Shown: positions 20,356 to 32,100 of the stretch, piece after piece
How positions within the stretch are numbered: position 1 is the stretch's first letter
Layout: every line of letters begins with the position of its first letter
Assembly: GCF_000002875.2 (NCBI RefSeq)
Contig: NC_009409.2
Coordinates: 740,627 to 804,626, forward strand
Origin: Leishmania infantum JPCM5
Lineage: Eukaryota > Euglenozoa > Kinetoplastea > Trypanosomatida > Trypanosomatidae
Reading direction: 5' to 3'
DNA length: 64,000 nt
The notes under the pieces: model-generated
The model's input: only the letters and a program-made list of their open reading frames with translations
What the model was told of the DNA's origin: nothing
The model's database searches: none
Position numbers and translations under genes: made by a program

Positions 20356-21558
20356 GGTTCACGAAAGAGAGTGAGGAGGTAAGGGTGGCGGTGGCGGCTG
20401 TATAGGAGCGGCTACCAGAGAGTGAGAGAGAGGGAGCGATACGCGAAGGCGGTAGGAAGATATGCGAGGGTGAGTGCCTGGGCCAGGGGAGAGGCTGCAG
20501 TGTGGAAGCGAGGCTTTGAGGAGGAGAGGCGAGGGGAAGGTGGGAGGGATGCGATGAGCAGGGAGATGCATATGTGCAATGTGCATGTGTGTATGCGTGT
20601 GTGCGTGATACAGTGCAGTCTCCGAAAACGGAAAGTGCATGATACAGCCCTACCGTGATCCAGCGGATGCCCACATGAGCAGGTACCCACACACACACAC
20701 ACACACATATGCACACCAGCATTGAGACTTGCGGTGCTCCACGGCGAGGGAGCCGCGCCGTCCGAGTGCTCGAGAGAGGGGAGCCGTCTCACCTGTATGT
20801 GCTGCCGTGTGGAGGCTCAGGCTCAGGCGTGGCGCCTGTGCCGCTCACTGCCTGTGAAGGTCACGTTAGCTTGCACTGAGAACCTCCACGCGGTCCTTAC
20901 GATGCCCCAAAGCTAAAACTGTGTTTTGTACCTGCATGGCCTGCGTATGCGTGCCTGTCTGTGTTGGGTGTGGGGGGGGTGGGGAGGAGGGAGACACGGA
21001 CGGGGTCACGTCCATCCATACTCTCACCATCACCGCGACTAATGCTGCTGCGACGGCTGCGGAGCCACATCGCCCAGCGAAGAAGGTGCCACACTTATCC
21101 ACATCAACACAGACGCGCACGTGAAACACGCAGGCAGGGAGACGAGCTGCACACTCGGCAGAAGATAACATGGGCAGGAGAACGAAAAGCGAGGGAAGAT
21201 GTCGACAGACGGCCCAGCCTCGTGACACCACCAACACGCTCACCCACGCAGATGTGCGATCACCACACAGAAGGAAAGGTGAAGGCACAGTCACACACAC
21301 ACACATATATATACAGTGAAGCGGGAGGAGGGAGCAACACACAACAAAAACGAAACAAACAAATCAGCGAGAAGTACACATGGGTGTGCGAGCGCCATGT
21401 AAGAATCGACAGTCTGCTCATGACGCCACCGACGAGGATCGTGACTGCCGTGAGAGTTCGAGGGTAAGAGGAGAGAAGGGAAAAGGGGGACAGACTGACT
21501 ACAGACACCGTCTCCTCATAGCGCAGAGGCGCGTGCGCGGCATCCTCAGCCGCAGCAT
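20356..21558. other. Intergenic spacer
   Basis: A 1.2-kb spacer. G/A-rich plus strand at about 20405-20555 gives a pyrimidine-rich transcript upstream of the aldolase. An (AC)n run lies at about 20689-20707. No gene is seen. Confidence 0.75.
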
Positions 21559-22476
21559 CTACTGCTGCTGCAGGGTCTCGACTGCCTTCACCAGCACCTT
21601 GCTGACCTCCTCGTCTGAGGCGCTGTCGTCCAACATCTCCAGCGCCTTGGCCATGACGCGCTGCGCTGCACGGCGCTGGCCGAGCACCTCCACATCTGGG
21701 ATGACGAGCTCGAAGCGGAGGGGGCTCGCAATGTAGTCCAGCGTCTGCGAGCGGCCCTCGAGAATGACGTTGTAGCCGTCGGCGCTGAGCTGCTTGACGG
21801 CACCAGCGCCGAAGCGGATGACCTCGCCCTGGGTCTGCTGGGCTACCGTTGGTACCTTGGAACTGATAAGTGGGGTCTTGAGCAGCGTGTTCTGCACATC
21901 GGCCACGCGCGTCGTGCCGTCGAGCATCGTATGAAACATCCCGTCCTCACATTTCACAAACGTGACGCGCTTCTCGACGGAGGAGAGTAGCTCATCAGTC
22001 AAGCTCTCTTCCGTGATCTCCTTCCCCTGGGCAGCGAGAACCTCGTTGCACAGATACGTGTAGCTGCGGAAAATGTTGCCGTTGCTCCACGTGACGCACT
22101 TAGGCAGCGCATCCTTGAGCTTGCTCACGGTGGTGCCCTTGCCAGTACCGCTGAGTCCCTGCAGAATGATGACATTGCCGTTCTTGGATGGGAGCGCTGC
22201 CACGATCTTGTCCGTCACCTCCTGCGCACTGAGCCCGACCACGTTCAGCTTGTTCACTGGCGACACATCCGGCTTTCCGCTCACGATGCCCTTGCGAATG
22301 GCGATGCGGATGCCGTCGCTCAGCTTCTCGGCATCCTCGTTGTCGCGCTTGAGGATATCCTCACCCTCGCTCTTGGAGAGGCACTGAAAGTTGGCGTTTC
22401 CCTTCAGGAGTGCGAGCACGCAGGAGCTGCTGACGTCATCCTGCTCGCGAAGGATCTGGAGAGTCGTCTTCTGCAT
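21559..22476 (-). CDS. Cytidylate-kinase-like P-loop protein
   Basis: 305 residues from the ATG at 22476; the frame is open for 97 more codons, but these are Pro/His/Thr-rich leader sequence. A P-loop GLSGTGKGTT (about 107-116), followed ~20 residues later by SNGNIFRS, matches the layout of cytidylate kinases (SGKGT...TGxxYR), where the second motif binds the nucleotide base. The N-terminal ~95 residues are an extension not found in bacterial Cmk. LEGRSQTLDYI near residue 235 corresponds to the GRD/GRDxGT region but has lost the canonical Asp, so activity on CMP is uncertain. No membrane segment or targeting signal is seen. Nucleoside monophosphate kinase-like fold is the safe call. Confidence 0.8.
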   Translation of the reverse strand: MQKTTLQILREQDDVSSSCVLALLKGNANFQCLSKSEGEDILKRDNEDAEKLSDGIRIAIRKGIVSGKPDVSPVNKLNVVGLSAQEVTDKIVAALPSKNGNVIILQGLSGTGKGTTVSKLKDALPKCVTWSNGNIFRSYTYLCNEVLAAQGKEITEESLTDELLSSVEKRVTFVKCEDGMFHTMLDGTTRVADVQNTLLKTPLISSKVPTVAQQTQGEVIRFGAGAVKQLSADGYNVILEGRSQTLDYIASPLRFELVIPDVEVLGQRRAAQRVMAKALEMLDDSASDEEVSKVLVKAVETLQQQ

Positions 22477-23592
22477 AGGGGGCGTGAGGGGGTGGGGGAG
22501 TAGGTGGGAGGGAGAAGGAGTGGTGGGGGGGGGCGCAGTGTGGGCAGCAGCGGAGGGTGGGCGACGACGAGGGGTGTGCGTGCCTCTTTGCGTGTATGTG
22601 TATTTTGGGATGTTTGCTCTTTGCGTGCTATGAAGGAGACCGCGCGTGGGCGGCAGGAGGGGGGGGGGGGGTGGCGGTGACGAGAAGCGATGGAAGAAGC
22701 ACAAGAGGTGGAGGGGAGGGTAGGGGAGGTGCGTGTGTATGCGGGCGTGCCCGGTAAGCCAGTGCAACTCTTTCTTACGGCATGCACCAGGGCCTATGGG
22801 GATTGGTTGGCCTCACGGCATCTTCATCTCGATCGAGGCCAAACCACCGGACTGGCGGGGTGTACACTTCCCAGCGCTGCCACAGAAGACGCGCGGATGT
22901 CGTAAGACGACGAAGAGGGCGCGTGGCCACAGAGATCTTGTCCGTGCCCCGCTGTCATGGACAAACCGCCACGAGCATCTTCTGCCCAAACGGATACATG
23001 AGAGGTGCGCACGCGTGAGTGAGCCAGCGGGGGGGGGACAGGGAGTGGCGTGGATCTTCCAAGAGGTAGCACACGGGTGGAGTGGGGTGACGTGGACAGA
23101 GGGCAGGAAGGAATGGAGAGAAGGAAGGGAGGGGGGCACGACCATGGGCGGTGGCTGGTGGCGGCAAACGCGATATGCTGAACACGACTACAAACTAAAG
23201 AAATCGTACAAGCGTGAGAGGGATGCGCATAGCGCATCCTTGAACCGACGCACGCAGGAGACAGTGAGGGAGAGGGAGGGGGGGATTCGCATTGCCTGAA
23301 ACTTGCGAAGAGGAGTATGCGCCATAGAGCATTAGACACAGAGTGCGCACCACTGACACTCCTTCCTCTTCGCAGCGCAAGCGCGCGTTGACGCCTGAGC
23401 ACAGACCAGCGTGCACACACACACACACACAAGCGTGAAAATGCATGCATACGCATTTGCGTGGACGTCGCAGCAACACGCCCCCACGGCAGGGCACTCG
23501 CTTCCTTCGCATCTTCCTCTCTTCCAAAAAGCGCACGCAGTTGCGACCTGGCGGACCTAGTTGTCTGGAGTGTGGCTGAGCGAGTGCGGCCA
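22477..23592. other. Intergenic spacer
   Basis: A 1.1-kb spacer with G-rich plus-strand runs (22526-22535, 22661-22671), which are C tracts in the transcript and probable splice signals for the upstream-positioned kinase-like gene. A short (CA)n lies near 23416-23431. No credible gene is seen. Confidence 0.75.
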
Positions 23593-24693
23593 CTACTTCT
23601 CTCCGCTGTTCTCGTGGAGCTGTTGGAGTTGCAGGAGTGCGTTGTAGTTGTCCAGCACATCGTACACGGTGTCCGCCTCCGCCAGTGCCTCCAGCACAGG
23701 GATCAAGCGCAGCAGCTCCTCGTCGCGTGAATCGTCGAACCATGACGTGATGGGGATTGCGTTGCGCTGCTGGAAGAGGTAGGCGATGGGGCTGTTGTCG
23801 ATGATCGCCACCTGCTCTAGATTTCGGCCTAACAACGAGAGATCTTTCACGTAGGTTGTGCCGACCACACTGCAGTGCTCGCGGAAGAGTCGCAGGCTGC
23901 CAAGAATGCGCTGCTTATCAATCGAGTCCATCAGCGGGTCGCAGTACGTGCTGAGGGAGGCCGTGAAGATGACAACCTCGAAGAGCGGCGCTACCGCCTC
24001 GAGGAAGCGATGGAGATGCGGCCGGAAGGCTACGTAGACGTTTACATGGGTGTCACGATCGAGGGCGATAGGGAGGTGCACGTCGTACCGACCCGTGTTT
24101 TGGTAGGAGCTGTGCACCAGCGTCTCGTCGACGTCGAGGATGAGGCACTTCTTGTTCCGGACGGCGGGAAGCGGCTCCGGTAGTAACGAGGGGTGCGCCG
24201 AGGCGTCAATGGGCGACGTGTTCTTGGGCTGGTTGCGGATGTAGCGGGCCCGCTCCACCAATTCAGTGGCGTGCACGCGCTGGCGGGAGCCGGTGCTGCC
24301 GCCTGTACTACCGCCGGCGACTCGGGGGCCGGCGTGTGCATTGCCGCTGCCGTCCGTGCCACTGCTATCGCCGTAGCCACCAGTATGCCCCCCAGCGCTC
24401 CGCTGCTGCTGCAAGCTGGACGGCGCGTGCTGCGACACCTGCGTGATTAGTGTGCTGACCGGCGTCACGGTAGAGGTGGGGGTGGTGGTGGCCGAGGACG
24501 GCGGGGTGGCGCCTCCTCCTGCGCCGCCGCCGCGGTATGGACTCGCCGGCATCGCATTGATACTGCTGCTGGAGGCGGCAGTGAGTCGGCCGGATGACGA
24601 GGGTTGCTGCTCTTGCTGCTGCGATTCCAGCTTCTCGGAGACGCCCCTGAAAAACGACGTCGGGGTCGCGTTTGTTTCACGCTCGCCGTCCAT
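23593..24693 (-). CDS. SCP/FCP1-family (CTD-type) protein phosphatase
   Basis: 366 residues from the ATG at 24693; the frame is open 25 codons further upstream. The first ~175 residues are Ser/Thr/Gly/Gln-rich and probably disordered. The catalytic HAD domain carries CLILDVDETLVHS with the DxDxT nucleophile motif at about 187-191, a second strand VIFTASLSTYCDPLMD, and RNLEQVAIIDNSP at the acidic metal-binding loop. This is the order of small CTD phosphatases and NLI-interacting-factor proteins. In animals these remove phosphate from the RNA polymerase II C-terminal repeat. Trypanosomatid polymerase II lacks that repeat, so the natural substrate may differ. No BRCT domain is seen, which argues against full-length FCP1. 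Confidence 0.93.
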   Translation of the reverse strand: MDGERETNATPTSFFRGVSEKLESQQQEQQPSSSGRLTAASSSSINAMPASPYRGGGAGGGATPPSSATTTPTSTVTPVSTLITQVSQHAPSSLQQQRSAGGHTGGYGDSSGTDGSGNAHAGPRVAGGSTGGSTGSRQRVHATELVERARYIRNQPKNTSPIDASAHPSLLPEPLPAVRNKKCLILDVDETLVHSSYQNTGRYDVHLPIALDRDTHVNVYVAFRPHLHRFLEAVAPLFEVVIFTASLSTYCDPLMDSIDKQRILGSLRLFREHCSVVGTTYVKDLSLLGRNLEQVAIIDNSPIAYLFQQRNAIPITSWFDDSRDEELLRLIPVLEALAEADTVYDVLDNYNALLQLQQLHENSGEK

Positions 24694-25298
24694 GATGCCC
24701 GAGAGGACTCGGGCAGCGACTGTGGCAGCAACGGCCGGACAGGGAGAGAGACAGCGAAACACGCACAACCGAATATCACTAACAACACGCCCACAATCGG
24801 ATCAGGCGTGCGCAGGTCGGTTATACATAGAGAGAGGCACAGACGCACGCAGGCACGCACGTACACGAACACACACGCACCTGCACAGGAACACAGACAC
24901 CGTGTGTTTGTTTGTATGTTTGTGTGTGCGTGTGTGTGGGCGGAGGGGCGTGAGTAAGTAGTCCGAAAAAAAAAGAAAGAGAGCACAGAACCGAAAAAAA
25001 TGGCAGAAGACAACGACTGAAGCAGCAGCAGATGATAATGGTGTTATTGCTGATAAAAGAGCCAGAACGAAATTAGAGGGAGGGGGAGGGGGTACGCAAT
25101 GAGCTCTGGAAAGGAGGGCGACGGCGGTGCTGAAGGCAGCAAGAGTCACCTCATCCACACACACACACACACACACACCCTCTTCCTGAAGAAATGGCAG
25201 GGCTAGTGGAGACGCACCCGCACACGTAGAAATCCCCCCACCCTCCTCCTCACTACCATGCCCGAACACGAGCGACAAGCCAGAAAGGAATCACAGAA

Positions 25299-25342
<44 letters not shown>

Positions 25343-26686
25343 AGAGAGGAAGGGAGAGGGCGAGCGACACCTGGCCCGTCACTGGACAGACACCACGGTC
25401 AACGACGTGTGAGGGTGAGGGAACGTGAATAGTGCGTATGAGCAGACGTGCTGTATAAGGGTTTACGCGACAAACAACAAAGAGAAAGAGAGAGAAGGCA
25501 CTGGCAACCGAAGAATGACAACGAGACCAACAGCAACACAGGGAAGACGAGGAGCGACGCACACGCACACACACGCACGCAGAGGGAGAGGCGCACGCGT
25601 TGTGTGAAAGCGCAGACCGTGCTCCGGGAACACCTGTCGCGCGAATATGCGTACACACGGGCGTGTATGCCTGTGCGTACGCACGAGTGTTCGTCCAACA
25701 ATAAAACGCAAAAAAGCAAAAGAGGAAAGTGCGCGAGTACACGTTGGCCGGCGTGTAAGTGTATGTATGGATGGATGTAGGTCTGCCGTGTGCTGCGTCC
25801 TGCGTATCCGCAAGTGTACGCGTGTGTGACGTATGTAAGCGTGAGGAGATGATGAGGGAGTGAGGTGGACAAGAAAGGCAAGCAGGAACAGGAAGAGGAA
25901 AGTAGAAGAAGAGGGAGGCGAGATGGCGAAGACGAAATCTCCCCCCAGCCATACACACACACAGACAGACACACAGACAGGCAGGCAGGCGGGCACACAC
26001 ACACACAGACACACACGAGAGAGAAAACCACAACAGCAGCAACAGCAGCAACAGCGAGCGAGCAAGAGAAAGACGCACGTCTCTCTCTCTCTCGTTCTCT
26101 TCGCTCCTTCCTGTGGGCTCGCGTGCTGCGATTCTGAGATTTGCACCCTCTGTTGCTGTAAGCATGAAGGATGTGGATATATGTATGTGTGCGTGTGTGC
26201 AAGGGAAGGAGACGGGATGATAAGCGAGGGAAGGATGGCAGGGGTAGTGGTAGGGAGAGAGGAGAGACGCGGTGCCACAAGCATCACGTACCGAGATCTT
26301 GCCCATCTGCAAGCGTGCCTCTCTGTGTGCGTAAGGGAGAGAGGGAAGGGGTGGGGGTGGCTGCGCGTGTGAAGGAGAGGATCGAGAAGGAGGGCGGTGC
26401 TCGCGCGGGAGTCCGCAAAGACATGCACCCACAGACATGAACACTCACGTGAGGGCAGCGGGCAACATTAGAAGAAGGCCACACCTATATTTCTTCTTTG
26501 GGGGAGGGGGTTACTGGCTTGAAGGTCATCTGGAGACCAATGGCTCAAGCGCGGTTTACAGAGGGACTGCCAAGCTGGAAACAGCCGTGGGATGGCTGAG
26601 CAGTTCATGTGTAGAGGGGTGAGAGAGGAAGGCGCAGGCACACCCACGGAGAGAGACGAACTGACAGGCGGACCGGGGGACAGCCT
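24694..26686. other. Intergenic spacer with long CA tracts
   Basis: A 2.0-kb spacer with the densest dinucleotide repeats in the window: (CA)n at 25157-25178, (AC)20 at 25301-25340, and CA/CAGA runs at about 25953-26012. Minus-strand ORFs of up to 413 codons cross it, but their translations are runs of Cys-Val, Thr-His and Leu-Ser. No credible gene is seen. Confidence 0.75.
25301..25340. repeat. (AC)20 microsatellite
   Basis: Forty bases of uninterrupted AC, the longest dinucleotide run in the window, in the presumed 3' UTR of the unknown membrane protein gene or the 5' flank of the phosphatase. A strong candidate for length polymorphism between strains. Confidence 0.95.
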
Positions 26687-27838
26687 CTACCCGACAATGA
26701 TCGATTTGCCCGTGTCATGGTCCACCACCACCTGCGCCAGCTCGTCTGGCAGCAGCCGCAGCTCGTACCGAGTGACCAGCGCCTTCAGTCCGGAGAAGGT
26801 AAGGCGGAGGTACGCCTCGACGTTGCGCGTGATCCCTTCCACGAGGTACTCCATGTCCACGCCGTCGATCGCCGGTGCCTTTCGGCCATCCTCATTCTCT
26901 GTCTGGGGCTCGCCTGGCAGAGGTTCCGCCTCCTCTGGGACTGGGGCGTAGACGGCCTTGTAGGAAGTCTGCTCCACAGTCAGGCTGCCCAGCGACGACG
27001 CCAGCCCACCGCATGCATCGACCACCTTCTGCACAGAGTCCTGCAGCGTCGCTAGTGCCTCGCCGCTCGAGTACTTCTCCTTCAGCGACTGGACCATCAT
27101 CGACACGGCCGCCCGCGGCGGCTTCTCGAAGAGGCGGCGCACAAACAGCTCCCCAAAGTCGTCGAAGTCCACGAGCCGGACGTACTTAAGAATGTTGAAC
27201 TCGTCCCCCTTCTTCGGGTCAATGTGGAAGCTTGTCACCTGAAACGTGTAGGGGAAGGCGATGCCAATGCCGTTGAGCACGAACGACTCCTTCTCTGAGC
27301 GAGCCGGGTACCGGCCCGTCTTCTCGCGGTAGCGCTTCACCACTCCAGGCCGGCGCTTCCACGACAGCTGACAGCGGACTTGCTTTACCTTCTCAAAGTC
27401 GACGAGGGCCATGCAGTTCACGTCGTTGCCCTCGCGCTTCAACACCACCGTGTCGCGGGGTATGTTGGCCACCTTCCCGAACTTGTCGATGAGGCAGCGC
27501 GACATGGCCCGTATGAGGCCACGCTGCACAGAGCCGCCGTCCTTCTCCTCCTCCAGCAGACTCGGGTGGAACAGCCGCATGAGGCGCTGGTCGAAGCCTG
27601 GCGTGGCCTCGTCCGTTAGAAAGTACAAGAACGTGAGGAGCGGCGAGAGCGACATGGCGGCCTGCTCCTTCGGCCGCAGGAAGATGCCAAAGTACAGCCC
27701 ATACAACACCATCATCACCCACGGGAAGGCAACGAAGGCGACGATGCCGCCGGCGAACCATGGCATCAGGCGACCGAGAAAGGTGTCGCGCTGGACCGTG
27801 AAGATGTCCGAGAGAAGGTTCACGATGATGGACTGCAT
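26687..27838 (-). CDS. Conserved-looking protein with one N-terminal membrane segment, function unknown
   Basis: 383 residues from the ATG at 27838. A hydrophobic stretch at about residues 23-52 (FAGGIVAFVAFPWVMMVLY) is long enough for one membrane pass or a hairpin. The N-terminal ~20 residues lack acids except one Asp. The rest is soluble: a basic middle section (LSWKRRPGVVKRYREKTGR), mixed alpha/beta sequence to ~260, an acidic Pro/Glu-rich linker near 310-330 and a helical end. Codon-level conservation cannot be tested here, but high GC3, a single long frame and coherent amino-acid composition argue for a real gene. No family recognised. Confidence 0.8.
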   Translation of the reverse strand: MQSIIVNLLSDIFTVQRDTFLGRLMPWFAGGIVAFVAFPWVMMVLYGLYFGIFLRPKEQAAMSLSPLLTFLYFLTDEATPGFDQRLMRLFHPSLLEEEKDGGSVQRGLIRAMSRCLIDKFGKVANIPRDTVVLKREGNDVNCMALVDFEKVKQVRCQLSWKRRPGVVKRYREKTGRYPARSEKESFVLNGIGIAFPYTFQVTSFHIDPKKGDEFNILKYVRLVDFDDFGELFVRRLFEKPPRAAVSMMVQSLKEKYSSGEALATLQDSVQKVVDACGGLASSLGSLTVEQTSYKAVYAPVPEEAEPLPGEPQTENEDGRKAPAIDGVDMEYLVEGITRNVEAYLRLTFSGLKALVTRYELRLLPDELAQVVVDHDTGKSIIVG

Positions 27839-29135
27839 TTTTGCCGCGGCGCAACGAAGGGGGTTCGGAGAGGGGGCGATGAGGGGAGCGAGCGAGAAAC
27901 GAAGAGAGTTCAGAATAATTCGGGCAAGGAGGACGCGAGCGGAGCTTCACGAGGGCGGAGGGGCAACTGCCACAGAGGATAAAAGCAGCCGCGAGACACA
28001 GTGCGTAAGAGGAGAGGAAGGGGGAGGTTCAGCGGTCAACACACATACATACAGAAGACGACGCAGTGGCAGAAAGCACAGGTGGCCAGACGGAAAGAGA
28101 AAATGGCGTGGTGAGACAAGGGGGGAAGGGGGCACTAAAACAAAATCAAGGAGCGGCAACGCACACCACAGGCGTACAAGAGGCGATAAGAGGGAAGGGT
28201 GTGCGGGTGGTGGTGGTGGGGGATGTACAACAAAGACGTGCAGCTGTGACGTGCTGCACACGGAAGAAGACAGACACGACTTTAACGTAATAGACGCCGA
28301 TTGAGAAGGGAAAAGAGAATGGGGGAGGGGCAGGAGAGGGGCGCTAGCAAGAGGAGAGGAGAGACCCAGTTGCTACTGGCCACCACAGGAGCAGTGGCGT
28401 TGGCGATCACGGCGAGGGACCGCTGGGGAGGGTGTGATGTCGCTACTGTGATGAGGCGTATGAACCGGAGTGAAAAGGAAAAAAGGCGGAACAAGGTAAA
28501 GGAGAGGATAGGCGGTGGACGCGGAGGAAGGTGGGAGGAGTGTCCGGGTATGCATCATGTGCCTGACTGCGCTAGTGCGCTGGGTAGGTGTGTATGTGTG
28601 TGCTTGAGTATGTGCACGTGCACGGCAATGCTCACACCAGGGGTGTGAGTGTTCCCACTCGCACCAGTACAGCAAGTGCGCCGGGGCTTTCGTTCGCCTC
28701 CTCCTGCAACGCAAGGCGGTACGGCCCTCTCAGCCAAACCCGACGCAGGTCCGCCTCGCCTTCCCCGTCTCTCTCGTTCTTCTCGTCGCTGCCGCCCAAA
28801 TCGCCGGCGATAACAAACGAAAGCGCGTATCCACGCACGACAGGGAGGGAGTCGGTGAGGGAGCTGTCATCCACCGTTAGGCAGAGAGGCACGGGAGGAA
28901 GATATACATATGTGTGTATATGTCTATGGGTATGCGTGCAGTGTAAGGGACCATGACTGTAATGCCGATGGTACATCTCTAACCGGCACAGACTGGCGGA
29001 CACAGACATGTGTCGCCTCGGTACGTGAGGCGCTCTGTTCGTACTATCCATCCTCCATCCGACGATTGCCTGCCACACCTTTTCTCCCTCTCCCATATAC
29101 CAGAGAGAGAGAAGGGGACACACGAGGCCATTCCA
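27839..29135. other. Intergenic spacer
   Basis: A 1.3-kb spacer, A/G-rich on the plus strand, hence pyrimidine-rich in the transcript (for example 27990-28030 and 28300-28370). No credible gene is seen. Confidence 0.7.
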
Positions 29136-32100
29136 TCAGTTGTCGCCGTCCTCGACGCTTGCATCGCCGTGGCCATCAACACTTGCGAGGCCGTCGCTGT
29201 CCACCGCGGTCGCCGTGCCACAGCCACCAACGTCGTCCTCATCACTATCGACTTCGTCCGTGTCTTCCGAGGCAGAGCTCGACGACGAGAGCAGTCCACA
29301 GCACCGCAGACACGTTACATAGTAGCAAGACCGCCTCGGCTCCACCTCCTCCTCCTCCATCCCAGCGTAGGTGTCACGGATGTGCAGCAATCGGGCCCCG
29401 GACGCGTCCATCTCAAGGTAGCGCGGGTCGAGGCAGTCGAAGCAGAAGGAGCGAGGGCACGCGTCGCACATGAAGATGGCGCCATCGGCCGCCTGCTGCT
29501 TGCCACACAAAAAGCATTCATGCCGCGGGCACGACCAGAAGCGCTTCACCGCCTCCCCCGGCCTCGGCGGCCGCTCGCCGATACAGGCGGCGTGGTAAGC
29601 CTTCGGGCACACCATGCAGTGCAGCAGCGGCTCCATTGGATACATGATGCCACCGCAGCAGAAGCAGCTGTGCGTCTGCTTGGGCGGCGAGGCAAGTCCA
29701 CGGCCACCGCCACGGATTCCCGCGGTAGCCGCAGCGCCTTGCAGACCTTTTTTCACCACACGTAGGAGGTCCTTCACCATCGCGTCCGCCGCCGTTTGGC
29801 TAGCGCTACTGTTGCTGCCCTCCGCCCCGTCGGAGGGGCGCAGTAAAGTCGGTGAAGAAACAGAGGATCCGTCGGTCTGCTGCTTCGCGTGTTGCTTTTC
29901 GTCGAGCTGCTGAAACATTTCGCGAATGTCGTCCGCGGTGATGCACGGGGTATTGGCGCCGTCGTCGGCACAGCGGCCGCGCCCACGCGCGCCGTGACGC
30001 TGGCCTCCTTCGACGATGAAGTCGCCGAGGTACGCCTTGCGGGCTGCAATGTCGCGGATATGCTCCTCGATGGTGCCCTGCAGGCACAACCGGTATACGT
30101 GCACGGTGCGTGTTTGACCGATGCGGTGCGCCCGGTCCGCTGCCTGCCGATCAAGCTGCGGGTTGAAGTGTGCGTCGAAGAGAATCACCGTGTCAGCGCC
30201 GGTGAGGGTGACGCCGACGCCTCCGGCGGTGGTGGTGACCAGAAAGAGAAAGCACGAGGAGGCGGGGTGGTTGTAGCGCAACATCGACAGCTCCCGCTCG
30301 ACTCGGTTGCAGCTGCCGTCAAGCCGCTCGTAGCTGTGGCCGCGCAGGTGGCACATGGCTTCGAGCAGATCCAGCGTTGTGGTGAAGTTCGAGAAGATCA
30401 GGCAGCGGTGTCCTTGTGCCTTCAGCTGCGGCAGCAGCGTGTCGAGGTAGCGCATCTTGGCGCTGGGGTCGATGAGGTGCGCCGCGTCCATGGGCACTCC
30501 GGCAGCTCGCATGCGTTTCTCGGCTGACTCCTGCGACCCGTGCGTGCGCCCCTTGTCCGCCAGCAGACGCAGCGCCAGTGGGTGGTTGCACACGGCCCTC
30601 TGGTGGCTGAGGTGGCCATGCAGTTGATGGCCAGTGCTACTTTCCTGCAGAGCGTGTGCTGTCAGCAAGGAGAGCAGCTGCAGCTGTATGTCGGTCGGCA
30701 CCAGCTTCGTCAGCGGCTCATCCACGCGAGGCGGGATGCCGAGCTCCATGTCTGCCTTGGTGCGGCGCAGCATGATGTACTGCAGCACCTTGGCACACTC
30801 CTCCGCCTGCCGCACCGGGTCGCGCGCTCGTGGATCGTAGGAGGCCATGAGCCAGGGGTAGAGAAAGCTCATCAGACTCCACACTTCCTGCACGTTGTTG
30901 TGCACTGGCGTGCCCGTCACCGCGACCCGGTAGCATGCTGTGAGCTTCCGTGACGCGGACGTGATGGCCGTGTCGTGCGCCTTGAGCACGTGCGCCTCGT
31001 CCACCACGACCGTCACCCACGCGCGCTTACGGAAGAAGCGCTTATCGAGGTGGAGGAGCGCCGGCGTCGTCACGAATACGGCGTGGCGGTTGTGGCGGCC
31101 GGAGCTGATGGCGGCGCGTGTACGGCGCTCACCGTGGTACTTCAACACCCGCAGCTGCGGTGCCCACCGCGCCAGCTCACGCGTCCAGCTCGTCAGTGTG
31201 GAAAGAGGGGCGACGATGAGGTGTGGACCGTCGATGTTGTGCAGCTGCTTCAGGGTGTGTAGGAAGGCGGACACCTGCGCAGTCTTGCCGAGGCCCATGT
31301 CATCACCGAGGATAGCTGACATGCCGCGATGGAAGTGGCTCAGGAGGAACTGCACGCCCTCCATCTGGTAGGAGCGCAGCGCGCACCCCGGCAGGGCTCC
31401 CACTGTCTCGCTCGTAATGGACAGCGGCGCGGCGTGCAGCACCGGCCGCAGCGCATCGTCGGCGGCGATGCGGTCCAGTGCGCGGTCCTTGAAGAAGGGC
31501 TCGAAGGCGGCGAAAAGGTCGGCACTGTGGTGCAGCTCCCACTCCAGCTGGCGTTGGAAGTAACGTGCGATGGTCTCTCGCGTCGCTGAGGACGACGTTT
31601 GCCAGGCGAGGCTACCCACCGCACACGCACTGGAGGTGCCCACGACGCCGTTGCTAACTTGCCCAGGTGACGACGACGACAACGGCGGCGAGGGGGCCTG
31701 CTGCGCACGAGCCACGTCCTCCAGCATGGCGTCCGCCTCGCGCACCTGCTTTGCCTTCTGCGAGCCCAGCAGTAGCTCGAGTTCATCATCGGCGTCCTCC
31801 GAGGCTGCGCGGCATGTGAGGAGCCTCTTTGCCGCCGGCGCGTCCATCGCCGACTGAGACGGAGCGGGAGAGGACGATATCCCCACTGCCGCCTCGCGAG
31901 ACCTCTTCAATGACGGTGCACGCTGGTGTGTGCTCACCGACGATGCGGTGACGGTCATCCTCTCCGTTGCACCAGCGTCCGACTTTCGCTGACGCCGGTA
32001 ACACAGGTCGCCGGCTGCGTTCGGTGAGACGCACGAAGGCTGAACCTGCGCTTCGGCCGCGTCCTCGGGTGATTGACCTCCACCCTGCGAAGGCGTGTGG

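Noticed and set aside
25203..26444. Minus-strand ORFs of 413, 321 and 293 codons in three frames
   Set aside because: All three frames are open over the same region because of dinucleotide repeats and low stop frequency; none has protein-like composition.
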